Source: Dysgonomonas sp. 520 (GTDB lineage Bacteria; Bacteroidota; Bacteroidia; Bacteroidales; Dysgonomonadaceae). Taken from it: a stretch of 40,844 nucleotides of DNA. Each line of letters opens with the position of its first letter. Position 1 is the stretch's first letter. This document shows positions 9,207 to 18,426 of the stretch, piece after piece. A program made the translations under genes and the position numbers. The stretch lies in the NCBI RefSeq assembly GCF_010501095.1, contig NZ_QVMP01000013.1, positions 90,110-130,953 on the forward strand. Reading direction: 5' to 3'. The notes below the pieces were generated by a model. That model was not told the origin of the DNA, made no database searches, and worked only from the letters and a program-made list of their open reading frames with translations.

Positions 9207-10541
9207 ATGAAGACTGAAGAAGTATTAGCAAATCTGAAACGTAGATTTCCAAATGAACCTGAATATCATCAGGCAGTGCACGAAGTATTAGAATCGATCG
9301 AAGAGGTTTACAATCAACATCCTGAATTCGACAAAGCCAACCTGATCGAAAGACTATGTATTCCGGATCGTATATTTTCTTTCCGTGTGACATGGACAGA
9401 CGATAGTGGAAAAGTTCACACCAACATGGGATACAGGGTACAACATTGTAACGCGATTGGCCCATACAAAGGAGGACTTCGTTTCCATGCTTCATTGAAT
9501 CCGTCTATTTTGAAATTCCTTGCCTTTGAGCAAACATTCAAAAACTCACTCACCACACTACCTATGGGTGGCGGTAAAGGAGGTTCGGACTTCAACCCAA
9601 AAGGAAAATCAAACAACGAAATCATGCGCTTCTGCCAAGCATTCCTTTTAGAATTGTGGAAGCATATTGGTCCTGACACAGACGTTCCGGCAGGAGACAT
9701 CGGCGTAGGTGGGCGTGAAGTTGGTTATATGTTCGGAATGTATAAAAAACTAGCGAAAGAATTTACAGGAACATTTACCGGTAAAGGTATCTCTTTCGGA
9801 GGATCACTTATCCGTCCCGAAGCAACAGGTTATGGAAATGTATATTTCTTACTTGAAATGTTGAAAACTAAAAACATCGACATCAAAGGTAAAAAATGCC
9901 TTGTATCAGGTTCAGGAAACGTTGCCCAATACACTTGCGAAAAGTTGATAGAACTAGGTGCTATACCTGTAACTCTTTCCGATTCTGACGGATACATCTA
10001 CGATCCTGACGGAATAACAAAAGAAAAATTGGAATACGTGAAAGAGTTGAAAGAACTTTACAGAGGACGTATAAAAGAATATGCCGAAGAATACGGCTGC
10101 AAATATGTACCTAATGCCCGTCCTTGGGGCGAGAAAGGCGATATAGCACTACCATCCGCAACCCAGAATGAATTGAACGGAGAGGATGCTCAAAAACTAG
10201 TAGCAAATGGCATTATTGCCGTTTCGGAAGGTGCAAACATGCCATCAACTCCTGAAGCAATAGAAACATTCCAGAAAGCAAAAATTCTTTATGCTCCCGG
10301 AAAAGCAGCAAACGCAGGAGGAGTATCGGTTTCCGGTCTTGAAATGACTCAAAACTCAGAACGCTTGAGCTGGTCGGAAGAAGAAGTTGACAGCAAATTG
10401 AAGTGGATTATGGCAAATATCCACGAAAACTGCGTGAAATACGGAACTGAACCGGATGGATATGTTAACTACGTGAAAGGTGCTAACATTGCAGGTTTCA
10501 TGAAAGTTGCAAAAGCGATCATGGCTCAGGGAGTTGTATAA
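9207..10541 (+). CDS. gdhA: NADP-type glutamate dehydrogenase
   Basis: A 444-aa hexameric-class glutamate dehydrogenase, which interconverts 2-oxoglutarate plus ammonia and glutamate. The catalytic and substrate residues of the Clostridium symbiosum enzyme have clear counterparts: K88 in GPYKGG, K112, K124 in PMGGGKGG, and D164 in PAGDIG. The Rossmann motif GSGNVAQ lies at about residue 235. The length and the GSGNVA region fit the small NADP-dependent biosynthetic class, although coenzyme choice is inferred. In Bacteroidales this enzyme is a main ammonia-assimilation route. The gene stands alone between a -7 box and a strong terminator. Confidence 0.96.
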   Translation: MKTEEVLANLKRRFPNEPEYHQAVHEVLESIEEVYNQHPEFDKANLIERLCIPDRIFSFRVTWTDDSGKVHTNMGYRVQHCNAIGPYKGGLRFHASLNPSILKFLAFEQTFKNSLTTLPMGGGKGGSDFNPKGKSNNEIMRFCQAFLLELWKHIGPDTDVPAGDIGVGGREVGYMFGMYKKLAKEFTGTFTGKGISFGGSLIRPEATGYGNVYFLLEMLKTKNIDIKGKKCLVSGSGNVAQYTCEKLIELGAIPVTLSDSDGYIYDPDGITKEKLEYVKELKELYRGRIKEYAEEYGCKYVPNARPWGEKGDIALPSATQNELNGEDAQKLVANGIIAVSEGANMPSTPEAIETFQKAKILYAPGKAANAGGVSVSGLEMTQNSERLSWSEEEVDSKLKWIMANIHENCVKYGTEPDGYVNYVKGANIAGFMKVAKAIMAQGVV

Positions 10542-10558
10542 TTTATCTCTCAACCATT

Positions 10559-10597
10559 AAAAAAGGAAGAACAGGGTGCTGTTCTTCCTTTTTTTTA
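10559..10597 (+). terminator. Rho-independent terminator of gdhA
   Basis: GGAAGAACAG (10565-10574) pairs perfectly with CTGTTCTTCC (10579-10588) around a GGTG loop. It is flanked by an A-tract and eight T, so it could also work for the convergent minus-strand gene. Confidence 0.92.
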
Positions 10598-10654
10598 TTT
10601 GAGGTTTGTCGTACTAAAATTCGCAGTTGAATTCGTTGGACTACTTTTTATATT

Positions 10655-11560
10655 TTACTTCCAAAGAGGAGTAGGGTATGCCCCTTCGTCAACAAGTGCC
10701 TGAAGTTTAGCTACAACAGAGTCACGATCTTCGGCATAAGTCACGCCAAACCATTTGGCAGAAGTATCAAGGACCTTAACGTCAGCTGTTTTGTTAGCAA
10801 TTAGATGATCGACCATAAGAGGAATGAAATATTCTGCTTTCAGGTTATCTTGGTTTAGTTCGAGGAACTTGATGAAGTATTCTTCCGAATATTTGAAATA
10901 GTCGGGAGTGAATCCCCACATATTCATCGAAACAGGTGCGTTTTCGGGCAATTCGAACCAATAGTTTTCGGCATCTTTGTATTGTATAACACCATCTTTA
11001 CGTTCGATGTGAGTGCGTTCAACAACGCTTTTCAAGAAATCGTTGTCGTCTGTTTCACAAACACCACGAGCAACCGCACCACTTTCCGAAAGAGTGTTCT
11101 GCAAGCGGTATCCAACCATGCAATAATGGTTTTTGCTGCCTTCCAATCCTTTAAGAAAGTCTGCTAGCTTCTGAAATGCGTCACGTCCGTAGAAGTCGTC
11201 GGCATTGATAACTGCAAATGGCTCATTGATAACGTCTTTTCCCATAAGTACGGCATGATTCGTTCCCCAAGGTTTAACACGTTCGGGGTGTACGGTAAAG
11301 CCTTCGGGCAGGTCGGTCAGTTCTTGAAATACGATTTCAACTTCTATATGGTTCACATATTTGGATGCGATTTTCTCAAGAAAGTCTTTTTCAAATGTTT
11401 TACGGATAACAAACACAAGTTTGCCGAATCCACTTTCAATAGCATCATAAATGGAATAATCCATAATGGTTTCACCATTTGGACCCAGACCGTCCAATTG
11501 TTTAAGGCCTCCGTAGCGGCTTCCCATTCCTGCTGCGAGAACAAATAAAGTTGGTTTCAT
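10655..11560 (-). CDS. Nucleotidyltransferase (sugar-nucleotide synthase family)
   Basis: A 301-aa protein with an N-terminal NTP-transferase domain. The NTP-binding signature is AAGMGSRYGGLKQLDGLGP at residues 9-27, with K20 as the usual phosphate-contacting lysine. WGTNHAVL at 98-105 and the metal-site INADDF (D121, D122) follow. This matches nucleotide-diphospho-sugar transferases that couple NTP with a sugar phosphate, but the sugar and base cannot be assigned. No glycan or cell-wall genes are adjacent. The start is followed directly by the family motif, leaving little room for another start. Confidence 0.85.
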   Translation of the reverse strand: MKPTLFVLAAGMGSRYGGLKQLDGLGPNGETIMDYSIYDAIESGFGKLVFVIRKTFEKDFLEKIASKYVNHIEVEIVFQELTDLPEGFTVHPERVKPWGTNHAVLMGKDVINEPFAVINADDFYGRDAFQKLADFLKGLEGSKNHYCMVGYRLQNTLSESGAVARGVCETDDNDFLKSVVERTHIERKDGVIQYKDAENYWFELPENAPVSMNMWGFTPDYFKYSEEYFIKFLELNQDNLKAEYFIPLMVDHLIANKTADVKVLDTSAKWFGVTYAEDRDSVVAKLQALVDEGAYPTPLWK

Positions 11561-11639
11561 AAATAAATAAAACTTTTTATATTGATTAATTAGTTAGAGT
11601 ATGCTTAGCTATTCTGTCAATCAGATTGGCAAAGCATTA

Positions 11640-11647
11640 CAAAAGTA
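11640..11647 (-). promoter_or_regulatory. -7 promoter box for the nucleotidyltransferase gene
   Basis: CAAAAGTA is the reverse complement of TACTTTTG, a consensus -7 box, located 80 bp upstream of the start. Confidence 0.55.
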
Positions 11648-11688
11648 CTAAAATGTTAACTTACTCGGAAATATGAAACTGTTTTATT

Positions 11689-13605
11689 TTATAATTTCAA
11701 TACTTTAAAGGCTATATTGTTGTTGTTTGCCATTCTGACTTTTAATATATAGCTTCCTTGCGGTAACGGCACGATGTTCAGGCTCGTGCTGATATTGTTG
11801 ATGCTTGATGTCGAGATTAATAGTTTGCCCGACAGGTCGTATATCGAGGCGCTTTCGATGGGCGAGGATGCGGTGAGGTTGATATAGTCTCTTGCGGGGT
11901 TAGGATAGACGGACAATTCGTTATAACCCGTAAGATTTATATTGCCTATGTGTATGGCTTCGATAGAGGCAATTATGTCATGCGTAGGGTTGAATTTGAT
12001 CTCTTTTATGGTGAAAGGTATATCGGTTTCGAAGCTCTGGTTGTTTTCAGTCAGGTCAAAATGTTTTGTTATGGTTTCGCTATTTGAGCCGAAAAATTGG
12101 ATGCTGAATGGCGTTTCAAAAAAATCAACGGAGTTGTGTGTTGTCTTTTGATTTATTTTTACGACAGTTTTACCCGATAATTGCTGGTTCACTTGGATGT
12201 CGAACAACGGGTAGCCTTCGCCATAAACCCAGTCGTTGAAAAACTCGTCGAGATCGGCACCTGATGAATTTTGCAGGCACGTTTTCAGGTCTTCTGTTGT
12301 TGCAAATCCGTACGCAAGTTCGGGTGAGTTCAGATAATTCTTTATGCCGGAATAAAATGCTTCATCGCCCAGCTTTTTTCTGAGCATGTGAACAACCATC
12401 GAAGCTTTCGTGTAGGATAGGTTGCTGTCGAATGTCCTATCCTCGTCTTCGGGCATCGGGTTATATACCGAACCTTCTTTGCAATTGCCGATTATTCCGT
12501 TTATGCTGCGTCCCTTCCAATCGGTGAAATCTTCTTCGCCCAGCAAATGTTCGTAAAACAAACCTTCGCCGTAAGTTGCAAAACCCTCATTCAGCCAAAT
12601 ATCGTTCCATGTGGCGCAGGTCACCTTATCGCCAAACCATTGGTGCATCAGCTCGTGATTGATGAGTCCTTGACTGAAATTTTTCATAAAACTGATTGTC
12701 GCATGCTCCATACCTCCGCTCCACAACCATTGAGCATGTCCATATTTTTCATTTTTGTAAGGGTAATCTCCAAACAGGTTGTTAAACAGTTGAATGACAG
12801 TCGGAACATTGTCGAGTGTTGCTTTGGCAGATTCAAGACTTTCGGGGTAAACATAGTTTATTATCGGCATTTCGGTGTCACCTATCGTAGCGTAGTTGGT
12901 GTATACCTCATAATTTGTGACTGATATTCCTACCAGATAGGGTGTTATGGGGTATTGATGTTGCCATAATGTGGTGGTAGTGCCATCGTTGTTTACTGTT
13001 TCCGAGATCAGTTTTCCGTTTGCAGCGGCTTTAAATTCGGATGGGTGGGTGATATGTATTTCTATTTCGTCTGCTTTATCGCTCAAATTGTCTCGGCAAA
13101 CCCACCAACCGGACGAAGCTGAGGGTTCAGCTTTTGTATACGCATTGGGTATGCCGTTGTGAAACTTTATGTTATATGCTTCGGAGTCGCTTTCTTTTCC
13201 CGAAAAAGAAACGGAAACTTCTCCTTTTTCTCCTTTCTTAATTGTTGTCGGTAGATTGATAATGAGTTTTTGTCCTTCCCTGAAAGAAGTAGTCAGGGGT
13301 TGGTCAAAATAATAGATTGCGCCTATGTCGAGGTTTTCTTGCGCATCAAGGGTTATTTTATCAATATCGTCAAGTGCTGTGAGCAGAACGGTAGAAGTTC
13401 CCGAAAAGCTGTCCGACAATGGGTTAGCGTTTATTTTCAGTACATATTTTGTTATGTCGAAATCGGTTGGAGGCGTTTTCTCAGCTATGTGCGCATTCCT
13501 TGACTTGACGGATTTGCGCATGCAATTGGCATGTACATGAATCTCTTGTGTGTATGTATAGATACACATAAAGAGAATGGCGGTCAGCAGAAAAACTCTT
13601 TTCAT
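11689..13605 (-). CDS. Secreted M1-family aminopeptidase with T9SS sorting domain
   Basis: A 638-aa protein with a signal peptide (residues 1-20), an M1 N-terminal beta domain, and a gluzincin catalytic domain. The exopeptidase motif is GGMEHA (297-302, one residue change from GxMEN). The zinc site is H317-E-L-M-H321 with E340 in WLNEGFA. The C-terminal 75 residues carry a T9SS type A sorting domain (LSVYPNPARDYINL, PLPQGSYILKV). It probably trims peptides at the cell surface or outside the cell. At 638 aa it lacks the large C-terminal helical domain of ERAP/PepN-type enzymes and resembles short bacterial M1 enzymes. GGMEH instead of GAMEN is common in this secreted subgroup. Confidence 0.92.
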   Translation of the reverse strand: MKRVFLLTAILFMCIYTYTQEIHVHANCMRKSVKSRNAHIAEKTPPTDFDITKYVLKINANPLSDSFSGTSTVLLTALDDIDKITLDAQENLDIGAIYYFDQPLTTSFREGQKLIINLPTTIKKGEKGEVSVSFSGKESDSEAYNIKFHNGIPNAYTKAEPSASSGWWVCRDNLSDKADEIEIHITHPSEFKAAANGKLISETVNNDGTTTTLWQHQYPITPYLVGISVTNYEVYTNYATIGDTEMPIINYVYPESLESAKATLDNVPTVIQLFNNLFGDYPYKNEKYGHAQWLWSGGMEHATISFMKNFSQGLINHELMHQWFGDKVTCATWNDIWLNEGFATYGEGLFYEHLLGEEDFTDWKGRSINGIIGNCKEGSVYNPMPEDEDRTFDSNLSYTKASMVVHMLRKKLGDEAFYSGIKNYLNSPELAYGFATTEDLKTCLQNSSGADLDEFFNDWVYGEGYPLFDIQVNQQLSGKTVVKINQKTTHNSVDFFETPFSIQFFGSNSETITKHFDLTENNQSFETDIPFTIKEIKFNPTHDIIASIEAIHIGNINLTGYNELSVYPNPARDYINLTASSPIESASIYDLSGKLLISTSSINNISTSLNIVPLPQGSYILKVRMANNNNIAFKVLKL

Positions 13606-13619
13606 AACAAATTTGTTTT

Positions 13620-13650
13620 TAGATGCTTCGTTTCATTCAGCATGACAAAC
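13620..13650. repeat. Dispersed repeat fragment
   Basis: GATGCTTCG...TTCAGCATGACA, related to the segments at 8-41 and 6943-6990, is squeezed into the 60-bp gap between mutS2 and the aminopeptidase gene. It lies directly downstream of the presumed aminopeptidase -7 box. Confidence 0.5.
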
Positions 13651-13651
13651 T

Positions 13652-13659
13652 CAAATGTA
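13652..13659 (-). promoter_or_regulatory. Possible -7 promoter box for the M1 aminopeptidase
   Basis: CAAATGTA is the reverse complement of TACATTTG and lies 47 bp upstream of the aminopeptidase ATG, just before the mutS2 stop. It would allow transcription independent of mutS2. Confidence 0.45.
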
Positions 13660-13665
13660 GGCAAT

Positions 13666-16131
13666 TTATTCCAAATCTACCACTGTTATGCCTGCGCCTC
13701 CCAATTGAACATGTTCGTCTTGAAATTTTCTGACACCGAGAACCGTCTTCAGATAATCCCTGATGATTTGACGCAATGCCCCCGTACCCGTCCCGTGAAG
13801 GATGCGTACGCGTGAAGCTCCAACCTGTATCGAGTCGTCTATGAAGTACATGACAGCTTGCAGGGCTTCGTCTCCGCGCATGCCACGAACATCAATTTCT
13901 TGTTTAAAATTGAGTTTCTTTTCAGACATCTGGTCGCTTGTTTGGCTGCTTACGAATGTCGATTTCTGGTGTTCCCGCTTTATCTGATTTTTACTAACTT
14001 TTTCCAGAGCATCCAGTTTGGATGTCGATCTTATCATTCCGAATGCAATAACAGCATTCTTTCCTTGTATTTCAATTATCTGTCCAACAGATGTTTGCCC
14101 TTTCAGGCGAACGTTGTCACCAATCGATATGGTTTCAGAAATTTTTTCGGACGAAGGTTTTTCTTTTTGTTTCTTCTTCTTTTCCCTTTCCTTGAGTTTC
14201 TGTATTTTACGGCTTATTTTATCGTCGGTTTCGTTATTCTCGCTCGAAAGATTTTCTTTGAATTGGGATAGAGACAGCCGGGCTTCTTTTGTTTTTTCTT
14301 TCTCGGCCTGAGCTTCCTTTATCGTTCTTATTGTGTTCTCTATCTTGGCATTAGCTTCTGATAGAATGTTTTCGGCGTCGGCTTTGGCTTTACGGATAAT
14401 TTCTTTGCGTTGTTTTTCCACATCCAGAAGGTCGGACTCGTAGGTAGAGGCAACCTCTTCCAATCGTTTTTCTTTTTGGCGGATATTCTGGCGTTTTTGC
14501 TCCCAATATCGTTTATCTCTGACAATATCTTGGAGATACTTGTCCATATTGATGTAATCGCTGCCAACTATTTCGGAGGCATCGGCGATAACATCTTCCG
14601 GAAGTCCTATTTTACGGGCAATTTCGATGGCGAATGAGCTGCCCGGATTGCCTATCGACAAGGTGAATAATGGTTGCATCTGATGCCTGTCGTAAAGCAT
14701 CGCCCCGTTTACAACGCCTTTATTTTCATTCGCAAAATGCTTCAAGTTCTGATAGTGGGTGGTAATGACCCCGAAAGCACCTCTTTCGTTGAACCTTTTT
14801 AATAGAGATTCTGCTATTGCGCCACCAATCTGGGGTTCCGTTCCTCCTCCAAATTCGTCAATCAGTAAAATGCTCTTGGCGTTACAGTTACGTACAAAAA
14901 ATTTCATATTTGTAAGGTGTGAACTGTAAGTACTCAAGTCGTTTTCTATGGATTGTTCGTCTCCGATATCAATGAAGATATTATCGAAAATTCCCACTTT
15001 CGAACTTTCGTCCAGAGGTATCGGCAAACCGCATTGTATCATATATTGTAAAAGTCCTACTGTTTTGAGGCATACGGACTTACCACCTGCATTTGGTCCC
15101 GATATTATAAGGATTCGGTTTTCATCGTCCAACCAGATGTCAAGGGGAACAATAGGTTTATTTTGCCGTTTATGCGATAAATAGAGTAGGGGGTGTTTTG
15201 CTCTGTTCCAGCCGATTTGTTGTTTGTCTTCCATCGGTGGTTTTATTGCATTGATATCCAGAGAAAAACGAGCTTTCGACCGAATGAAATCTATCCAAGC
15301 CAGAAACTCGTATGACTCGATGATATCGGGAGCCACGGGGCGAACCGTGTCGGTGAAAGAAATAAGGATTTTCACTATTTCCCTCCGTTCATCGTTTTCC
15401 AACTCTCTGATTTTGTTATTCGCTTCAACCACTTCCGCCGGTTCAATGAAGACCGTTTTTCCGGAGGCCGATTCGTCGTGTACGATGCCTTTCAACTTCC
15501 GTTTAAATGCCGGGGCAACGGGTATTACCAATCGTCCGTCTCTCATGGTTGGGGCGACGTCTTTGTCTACCAAGCCTTCCGATTGTGCAGATCGGAGTAT
15601 GGCGTTCAGGCTTTTGGATATGCTGTTTGTGGTTTGGGCTATTTCCTTTCTTATTTTGTTCAATTCGGGTGAAGCATTGTCTTTTATGCGGCCGAATTTG
15701 TCCAGAATGTTGTCAATTTTTGTTAGCAATTGAGGAAATATAACGACATCTCCCGCCAATTCCTGCAAGTATGGGTATGGCGAATTTTCTTCTTCCTCTT
15801 TTCTTAGAAAGCTAACTATGTCTTTTATCGTTTGAAGAGATCGGCGAAGGTCGAAAAGAACCACTTCGTCCAGCCAGGTTCCTTCAATCCGGATGTTTTT
15901 TAATGCCTGTCGCACATCAAAAAAATTGCCAATCGGGAAATCTTCTTCCTCTTGTATTATGCGGATAAATTCTTCTGTCTGATGTAGTTGTCTCTGTATG
16001 TGATCGTAATTGGACGAAAAACTCATATCTTCGGTTTTTTCGACACCGAGACTGCTGAGACATTTTTCCGCTATATATTGTCGGATTTTATCAAATCCTA
16101 TCTTTTGTTCAAAATTATCGGGATAAATCAC
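13666..16131 (-). CDS. mutS2: Endonuclease/ATPase MutS2
   Basis: An 821-aa protein with the MutS core and clamp regions, an ATPase domain and a C-terminal Smr domain. Walker A is GPNAGGKS at 345-352, Walker B is LLIDEFGGGTEP at about 422, and there is a highly charged coiled coil at about 520-670. The Smr nuclease domain occupies the last 80 residues, with EIDVRGMR and HGTGTGAL. Like other MutS2 proteins it lacks the mismatch-recognition domain of MutS1. Known roles in the family are suppression of recombination and rescue of collided ribosomes; which applies here is not shown by sequence. Its own -7 box lies at 16162-16169. Confidence 0.95.
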   Translation of the reverse strand: MIYPDNFEQKIGFDKIRQYIAEKCLSSLGVEKTEDMSFSSNYDHIQRQLHQTEEFIRIIQEEEDFPIGNFFDVRQALKNIRIEGTWLDEVVLFDLRRSLQTIKDIVSFLRKEEEENSPYPYLQELAGDVVIFPQLLTKIDNILDKFGRIKDNASPELNKIRKEIAQTTNSISKSLNAILRSAQSEGLVDKDVAPTMRDGRLVIPVAPAFKRKLKGIVHDESASGKTVFIEPAEVVEANNKIRELENDERREIVKILISFTDTVRPVAPDIIESYEFLAWIDFIRSKARFSLDINAIKPPMEDKQQIGWNRAKHPLLYLSHKRQNKPIVPLDIWLDDENRILIISGPNAGGKSVCLKTVGLLQYMIQCGLPIPLDESSKVGIFDNIFIDIGDEQSIENDLSTYSSHLTNMKFFVRNCNAKSILLIDEFGGGTEPQIGGAIAESLLKRFNERGAFGVITTHYQNLKHFANENKGVVNGAMLYDRHQMQPLFTLSIGNPGSSFAIEIARKIGLPEDVIADASEIVGSDYINMDKYLQDIVRDKRYWEQKRQNIRQKEKRLEEVASTYESDLLDVEKQRKEIIRKAKADAENILSEANAKIENTIRTIKEAQAEKEKTKEARLSLSQFKENLSSENNETDDKISRKIQKLKEREKKKKQKEKPSSEKISETISIGDNVRLKGQTSVGQIIEIQGKNAVIAFGMIRSTSKLDALEKVSKNQIKREHQKSTFVSSQTSDQMSEKKLNFKQEIDVRGMRGDEALQAVMYFIDDSIQVGASRVRILHGTGTGALRQIIRDYLKTVLGVRKFQDEHVQLGGAGITVVDLE

Positions 16132-16161
16132 TTTTTTGTAATGTTCTTTTTATTGTGATGA

Positions 16162-16169
16162 CAAAGATA
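16162..16169 (-). promoter_or_regulatory. -7 promoter box for mutS2
   Basis: CAAAGATA is the reverse complement of TATCTTTG, a consensus -7 box, 31 bp upstream of the mutS2 start. Confidence 0.6.
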
Positions 16170-16274
16170 ATAAAGCTATGTGAATAATGCGAATAGGTCT
16201 TAAATTTGGAGAACTGTAAAGATGCGAAGATTGCGAAACTTTAAAGAAAAAAAATGGGTGGTGGAGTATAAACG

Positions 16275-16305
16275 AAAAAAGTAACCTATTATGTAGGTTA
16301 CTTTT
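16275..16305 (-). terminator. Terminator of the 83-aa lipoprotein gene
   Basis: AAAAGTAACCTA and TAGGTTACTTTT form a 12-bp stem around a five-base loop, and the minus strand ends in T. The same GTAACCTA arm recurs in the terminator at 16764-16800. Confidence 0.8.
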
Positions 16306-16328
16306 ATAAATTTTAAAGGCTGAGTTAC

Positions 16329-16580
16329 TTATTCAGCTTTTGGAGCTTCTTCTTTAGCAGCGTCAGCAGCAGGAGCTTCTTCAGTTGCAGGAGCTTCTTC
16401 TTTAGCAGCGTCAGCGTCAGCAGCAGTTTCTTCAGTTGCAGGAGCTTCTACTTCAGGAGTAGTAGCTGAAGTTGCAGCAGAATCACCACCTTGAGTAGCG
16501 TCAGTTTTTTTACCACCATCACATGCTACGAAAGAGAATGAAGCAGCAGCTAAAACAAGTAACATTGAAATCTTTTTCAT
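16329..16580 (-). CDS. Small Ala/Glu/Pro-rich lipoprotein
   Basis: An 83-aa predicted lipoprotein whose lipobox FVAC places the lipidated cysteine at residue 20. The mature part is low complexity, built from alanine, glutamate and proline, with DAAKEEAP repeated and APATEE repeated. No fold is expected, and it may be a flexible surface-tethered chain. Its first 36 residues are nearly identical to those of the neighbouring 126-aa lipoprotein (both share FSFVACDGGKKTDA and QGGDSA), so the two are tandem duplicates whose C-terminal halves have diverged. Function is unknown. Confidence 0.75.
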   Translation of the reverse strand: MKKISMLLVLAAASFSFVACDGGKKTDATQGGDSAATSATTPEVEAPATEETAADADAAKEEAPATEEAPAADAAKEEAPKAE

Positions 16581-16626
16581 TTTTCCTAAAATTTATAAAA
16601 TGATTAATAAATATGCTTATTCCATG

Positions 16627-16634
16627 CAAAGTTA
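16627..16634 (-). promoter_or_regulatory. -7 promoter box for the 83-aa lipoprotein
   Basis: CAAAGTTA is the reverse complement of TAACTTTG, a consensus -7 box, 46 bp upstream of the start. The surrounding sequence (ATGATTAATAAA, AAAAAGACAATATTTTTTT) is repeated upstream of the paralogue at about 17219-17296. Confidence 0.55.
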
Positions 16635-16763
16635 ATCCATTCACGGAAATTAAATGCAAAAAGACAATATTTTTTTCTAATAAACAAGAAAAAGAGAATA
16701 TTTTTATCTGTTATGGTTTCAGAAACTCTTTTTTTGACAAAAAATTAACGAAATTCATAAAAA

Positions 16764-16800
16764 CAAAAAAAGTAACCTACATGAAGTAAGTTACTTTTTT
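16764..16800 (-). terminator. Terminator of the 126-aa lipoprotein gene
   Basis: An AAAAAAAGTAAC arm pairs with GTTACTTTTTT, with TAC/GTA pairing inside the loop. It closely resembles the terminator of the paralogue at 16275-16305. Confidence 0.8.
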
Positions 16801-16819
16801 AAATTTGTTTAGCTACAAA

Positions 16820-17200
16820 TTATTTAACAGCACCTGCCATTTTTTGAGCAGCTTCTGCCATTTTTTGAGCTACCTCAGTATATTTCTTTTGTTGCTCTTC
16901 TGTTAGAGTTGTAGGATCAACTTTAGCTAGTTCTGGAGTAAGTTTAGCTACTTCTTCAGCCAATTTAGTGTATTCAGCAGAAGTGAAGTCACCTTTTTCG
17001 ATCAAAGGAAGCATTTGCTCAGCTAGAGAAATGTATTTGTCGATTGCGTTATCAGAAGCAGCAGTTGTACCTTCAGTTGCAGGAGCTTCAGTTTTAGCAG
17101 AATCACCACCTTGAGCAGCGTCAGTTTTCTTACCACCATCACAAGCTACGAATGAGAAAGTCATTGCTGCAGCCAAAAGAAACATTGAAATTTTTTTCAT
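16820..17200 (-). CDS. Small lipoprotein, paralogue of the downstream one
   Basis: A 126-aa predicted lipoprotein with lipobox FVAC and lipidated cysteine near residue 20. The N-terminal 36 residues match the neighbour at 16329-16580. From about residue 50 onward it is helical and amphipathic (DKYISLAEQMLPLIEKG, AQKMAEAAQKMAGAVK) and could form a small helical bundle. This part resembles short helical lipoproteins of unknown function in Bacteroidetes; I cannot name a family. Together with its neighbour it forms a tandem duplication that includes upstream and terminator sequences. Confidence 0.78.
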   Translation of the reverse strand: MKKISMFLLAAAMTFSFVACDGGKKTDAAQGGDSAKTEAPATEGTTAASDNAIDKYISLAEQMLPLIEKGDFTSAEYTKLAEEVAKLTPELAKVDPTTLTEEQQKKYTEVAQKMAEAAQKMAGAVK

Positions 17201-17371
17201 TTTGATTTAATTTTATGAAATGATTAATAAAATATGCTTGTAAATTTTATGTATTCTCTATTCTTTCGAATTTAAAGTACAAAAAGACAATATTTTTTTT
17301 AAATAACCAAAAAAAAAGATAACTTTTTATTCACATTTCATAGGAATACGTAAAAAAAGTGTTTTTTGTTG

Positions 17372-18415
17372 CTATTTGAGGTAAATTATAGTGGGAAAGT
17401 GATCACTGTAACCATTTAAAAATGTGTTTCCTGAAAATGTACGCAGGGGATGCCCTTTATATTGCCCGCTTTGTTGGAAGAGGAAATCTTTATTGAATAT
17501 TTCCGCTTCCTGAAATTTCAATCCTGCTTGTTTGTTGCCGGTTAAACTTTCGGAAACGATAATCTGGTCGAATAAGTCCCAGGTGTTTCTGTAACGGGCG
17601 CTGCCCAATCCTTCGGCGTATAAGTTCCACATTGTATTATATAGACCTCCTTTTTTCACATCTTTTTGATGTTGTTTTGCTTTTAATATTGTCCGGCAAC
17701 TGGTGTTGGTGGGGTTGTCGTTCAGGTCGCCCATGATAATGATTTTGGCGTTATTGTTTGTCCTGTATATCGAATCGCTTATGCTTTTACACTGTTTTGC
17801 GGCGTGAATCCTGAGTTCTTCGCTGTTCTCACCTCTCCTCGAAGGCCAGTGATTGACAAGTATGTGGAAGGCTTCGCCGTTCATTGTTCCGTTCACTAAT
17901 AATATGTCCCTCGTATTGTATCGGGTGTTTGACGGATACGAGAATTTGTGCCGTTCGGAAGATATCACCTTGAATAGCTTGGGATTGTATAAGAAACCCA
18001 CGTCAATACCTCGAGGGTCGGGTGAGTCGTAGTGTACAATCTGATAATTGATGGTGGCGATGTTGGAGTGATTGGCCAGGTCTTGCAAAACTTTCTTGTT
18101 TTCTACTTCGGCAACTCCTACTATCGCTGCTCCTTCGGCGCATTTATCTTTCCCCAGCAAACTGATTACGTAAGAAAGATTATCCAATTTCTTGTTGTAT
18201 TTTTCTTTATCCCATTGCTTTGCCGATTGGGGAGTGTATTCGCTATCGTTTATGCTCGTGTCACGTTCTGTGTCGAATAGGTTTTCCAGATTATAAAACG
18301 CTATGGCATAGGTTTTATCGTTATTGTTTTCCGTGTTTTGTGCAGTTGTATTTTGCGGTTGGTTGCATCCCCACAAAAGCAGAGATAAAGTGATGATTAT
18401 TAGTTTGTCTTTCAT
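17372..18415 (-). CDS. Endonuclease/exonuclease/phosphatase-family lipoprotein
   Basis: A 347-aa protein with a lipoprotein signal (lipobox LLWGC, cysteine at residue 17), so probably membrane-anchored outside the cytoplasm. The EEP fold is shown by FYNLENLFD, VGVAEVEN (metal-binding glutamate), VNHWPSRRG, IIMGDLNDNP, and a terminal YSDHFPTI carrying the catalytic D-H pair. Members cleave phosphodiesters in nucleic acids or phospholipids; an extracellular nuclease is the likeliest role. It starts 11 bp after sdaA ends, at the tail of a TPR-sdaA-EEP run on one strand. Confidence 0.87.
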   Translation of the reverse strand: MKDKLIIITLSLLLWGCNQPQNTTAQNTENNNDKTYAIAFYNLENLFDTERDTSINDSEYTPQSAKQWDKEKYNKKLDNLSYVISLLGKDKCAEGAAIVGVAEVENKKVLQDLANHSNIATINYQIVHYDSPDPRGIDVGFLYNPKLFKVISSERHKFSYPSNTRYNTRDILLVNGTMNGEAFHILVNHWPSRRGENSEELRIHAAKQCKSISDSIYRTNNNAKIIIMGDLNDNPTNTSCRTILKAKQHQKDVKKGGLYNTMWNLYAEGLGSARYRNTWDLFDQIIVSESLTGNKQAGLKFQEAEIFNKDFLFQQSGQYKGHPLRTFSGNTFLNGYSDHFPTIIYLK

Positions 18416-18426
18416 ATTTGAACTTG

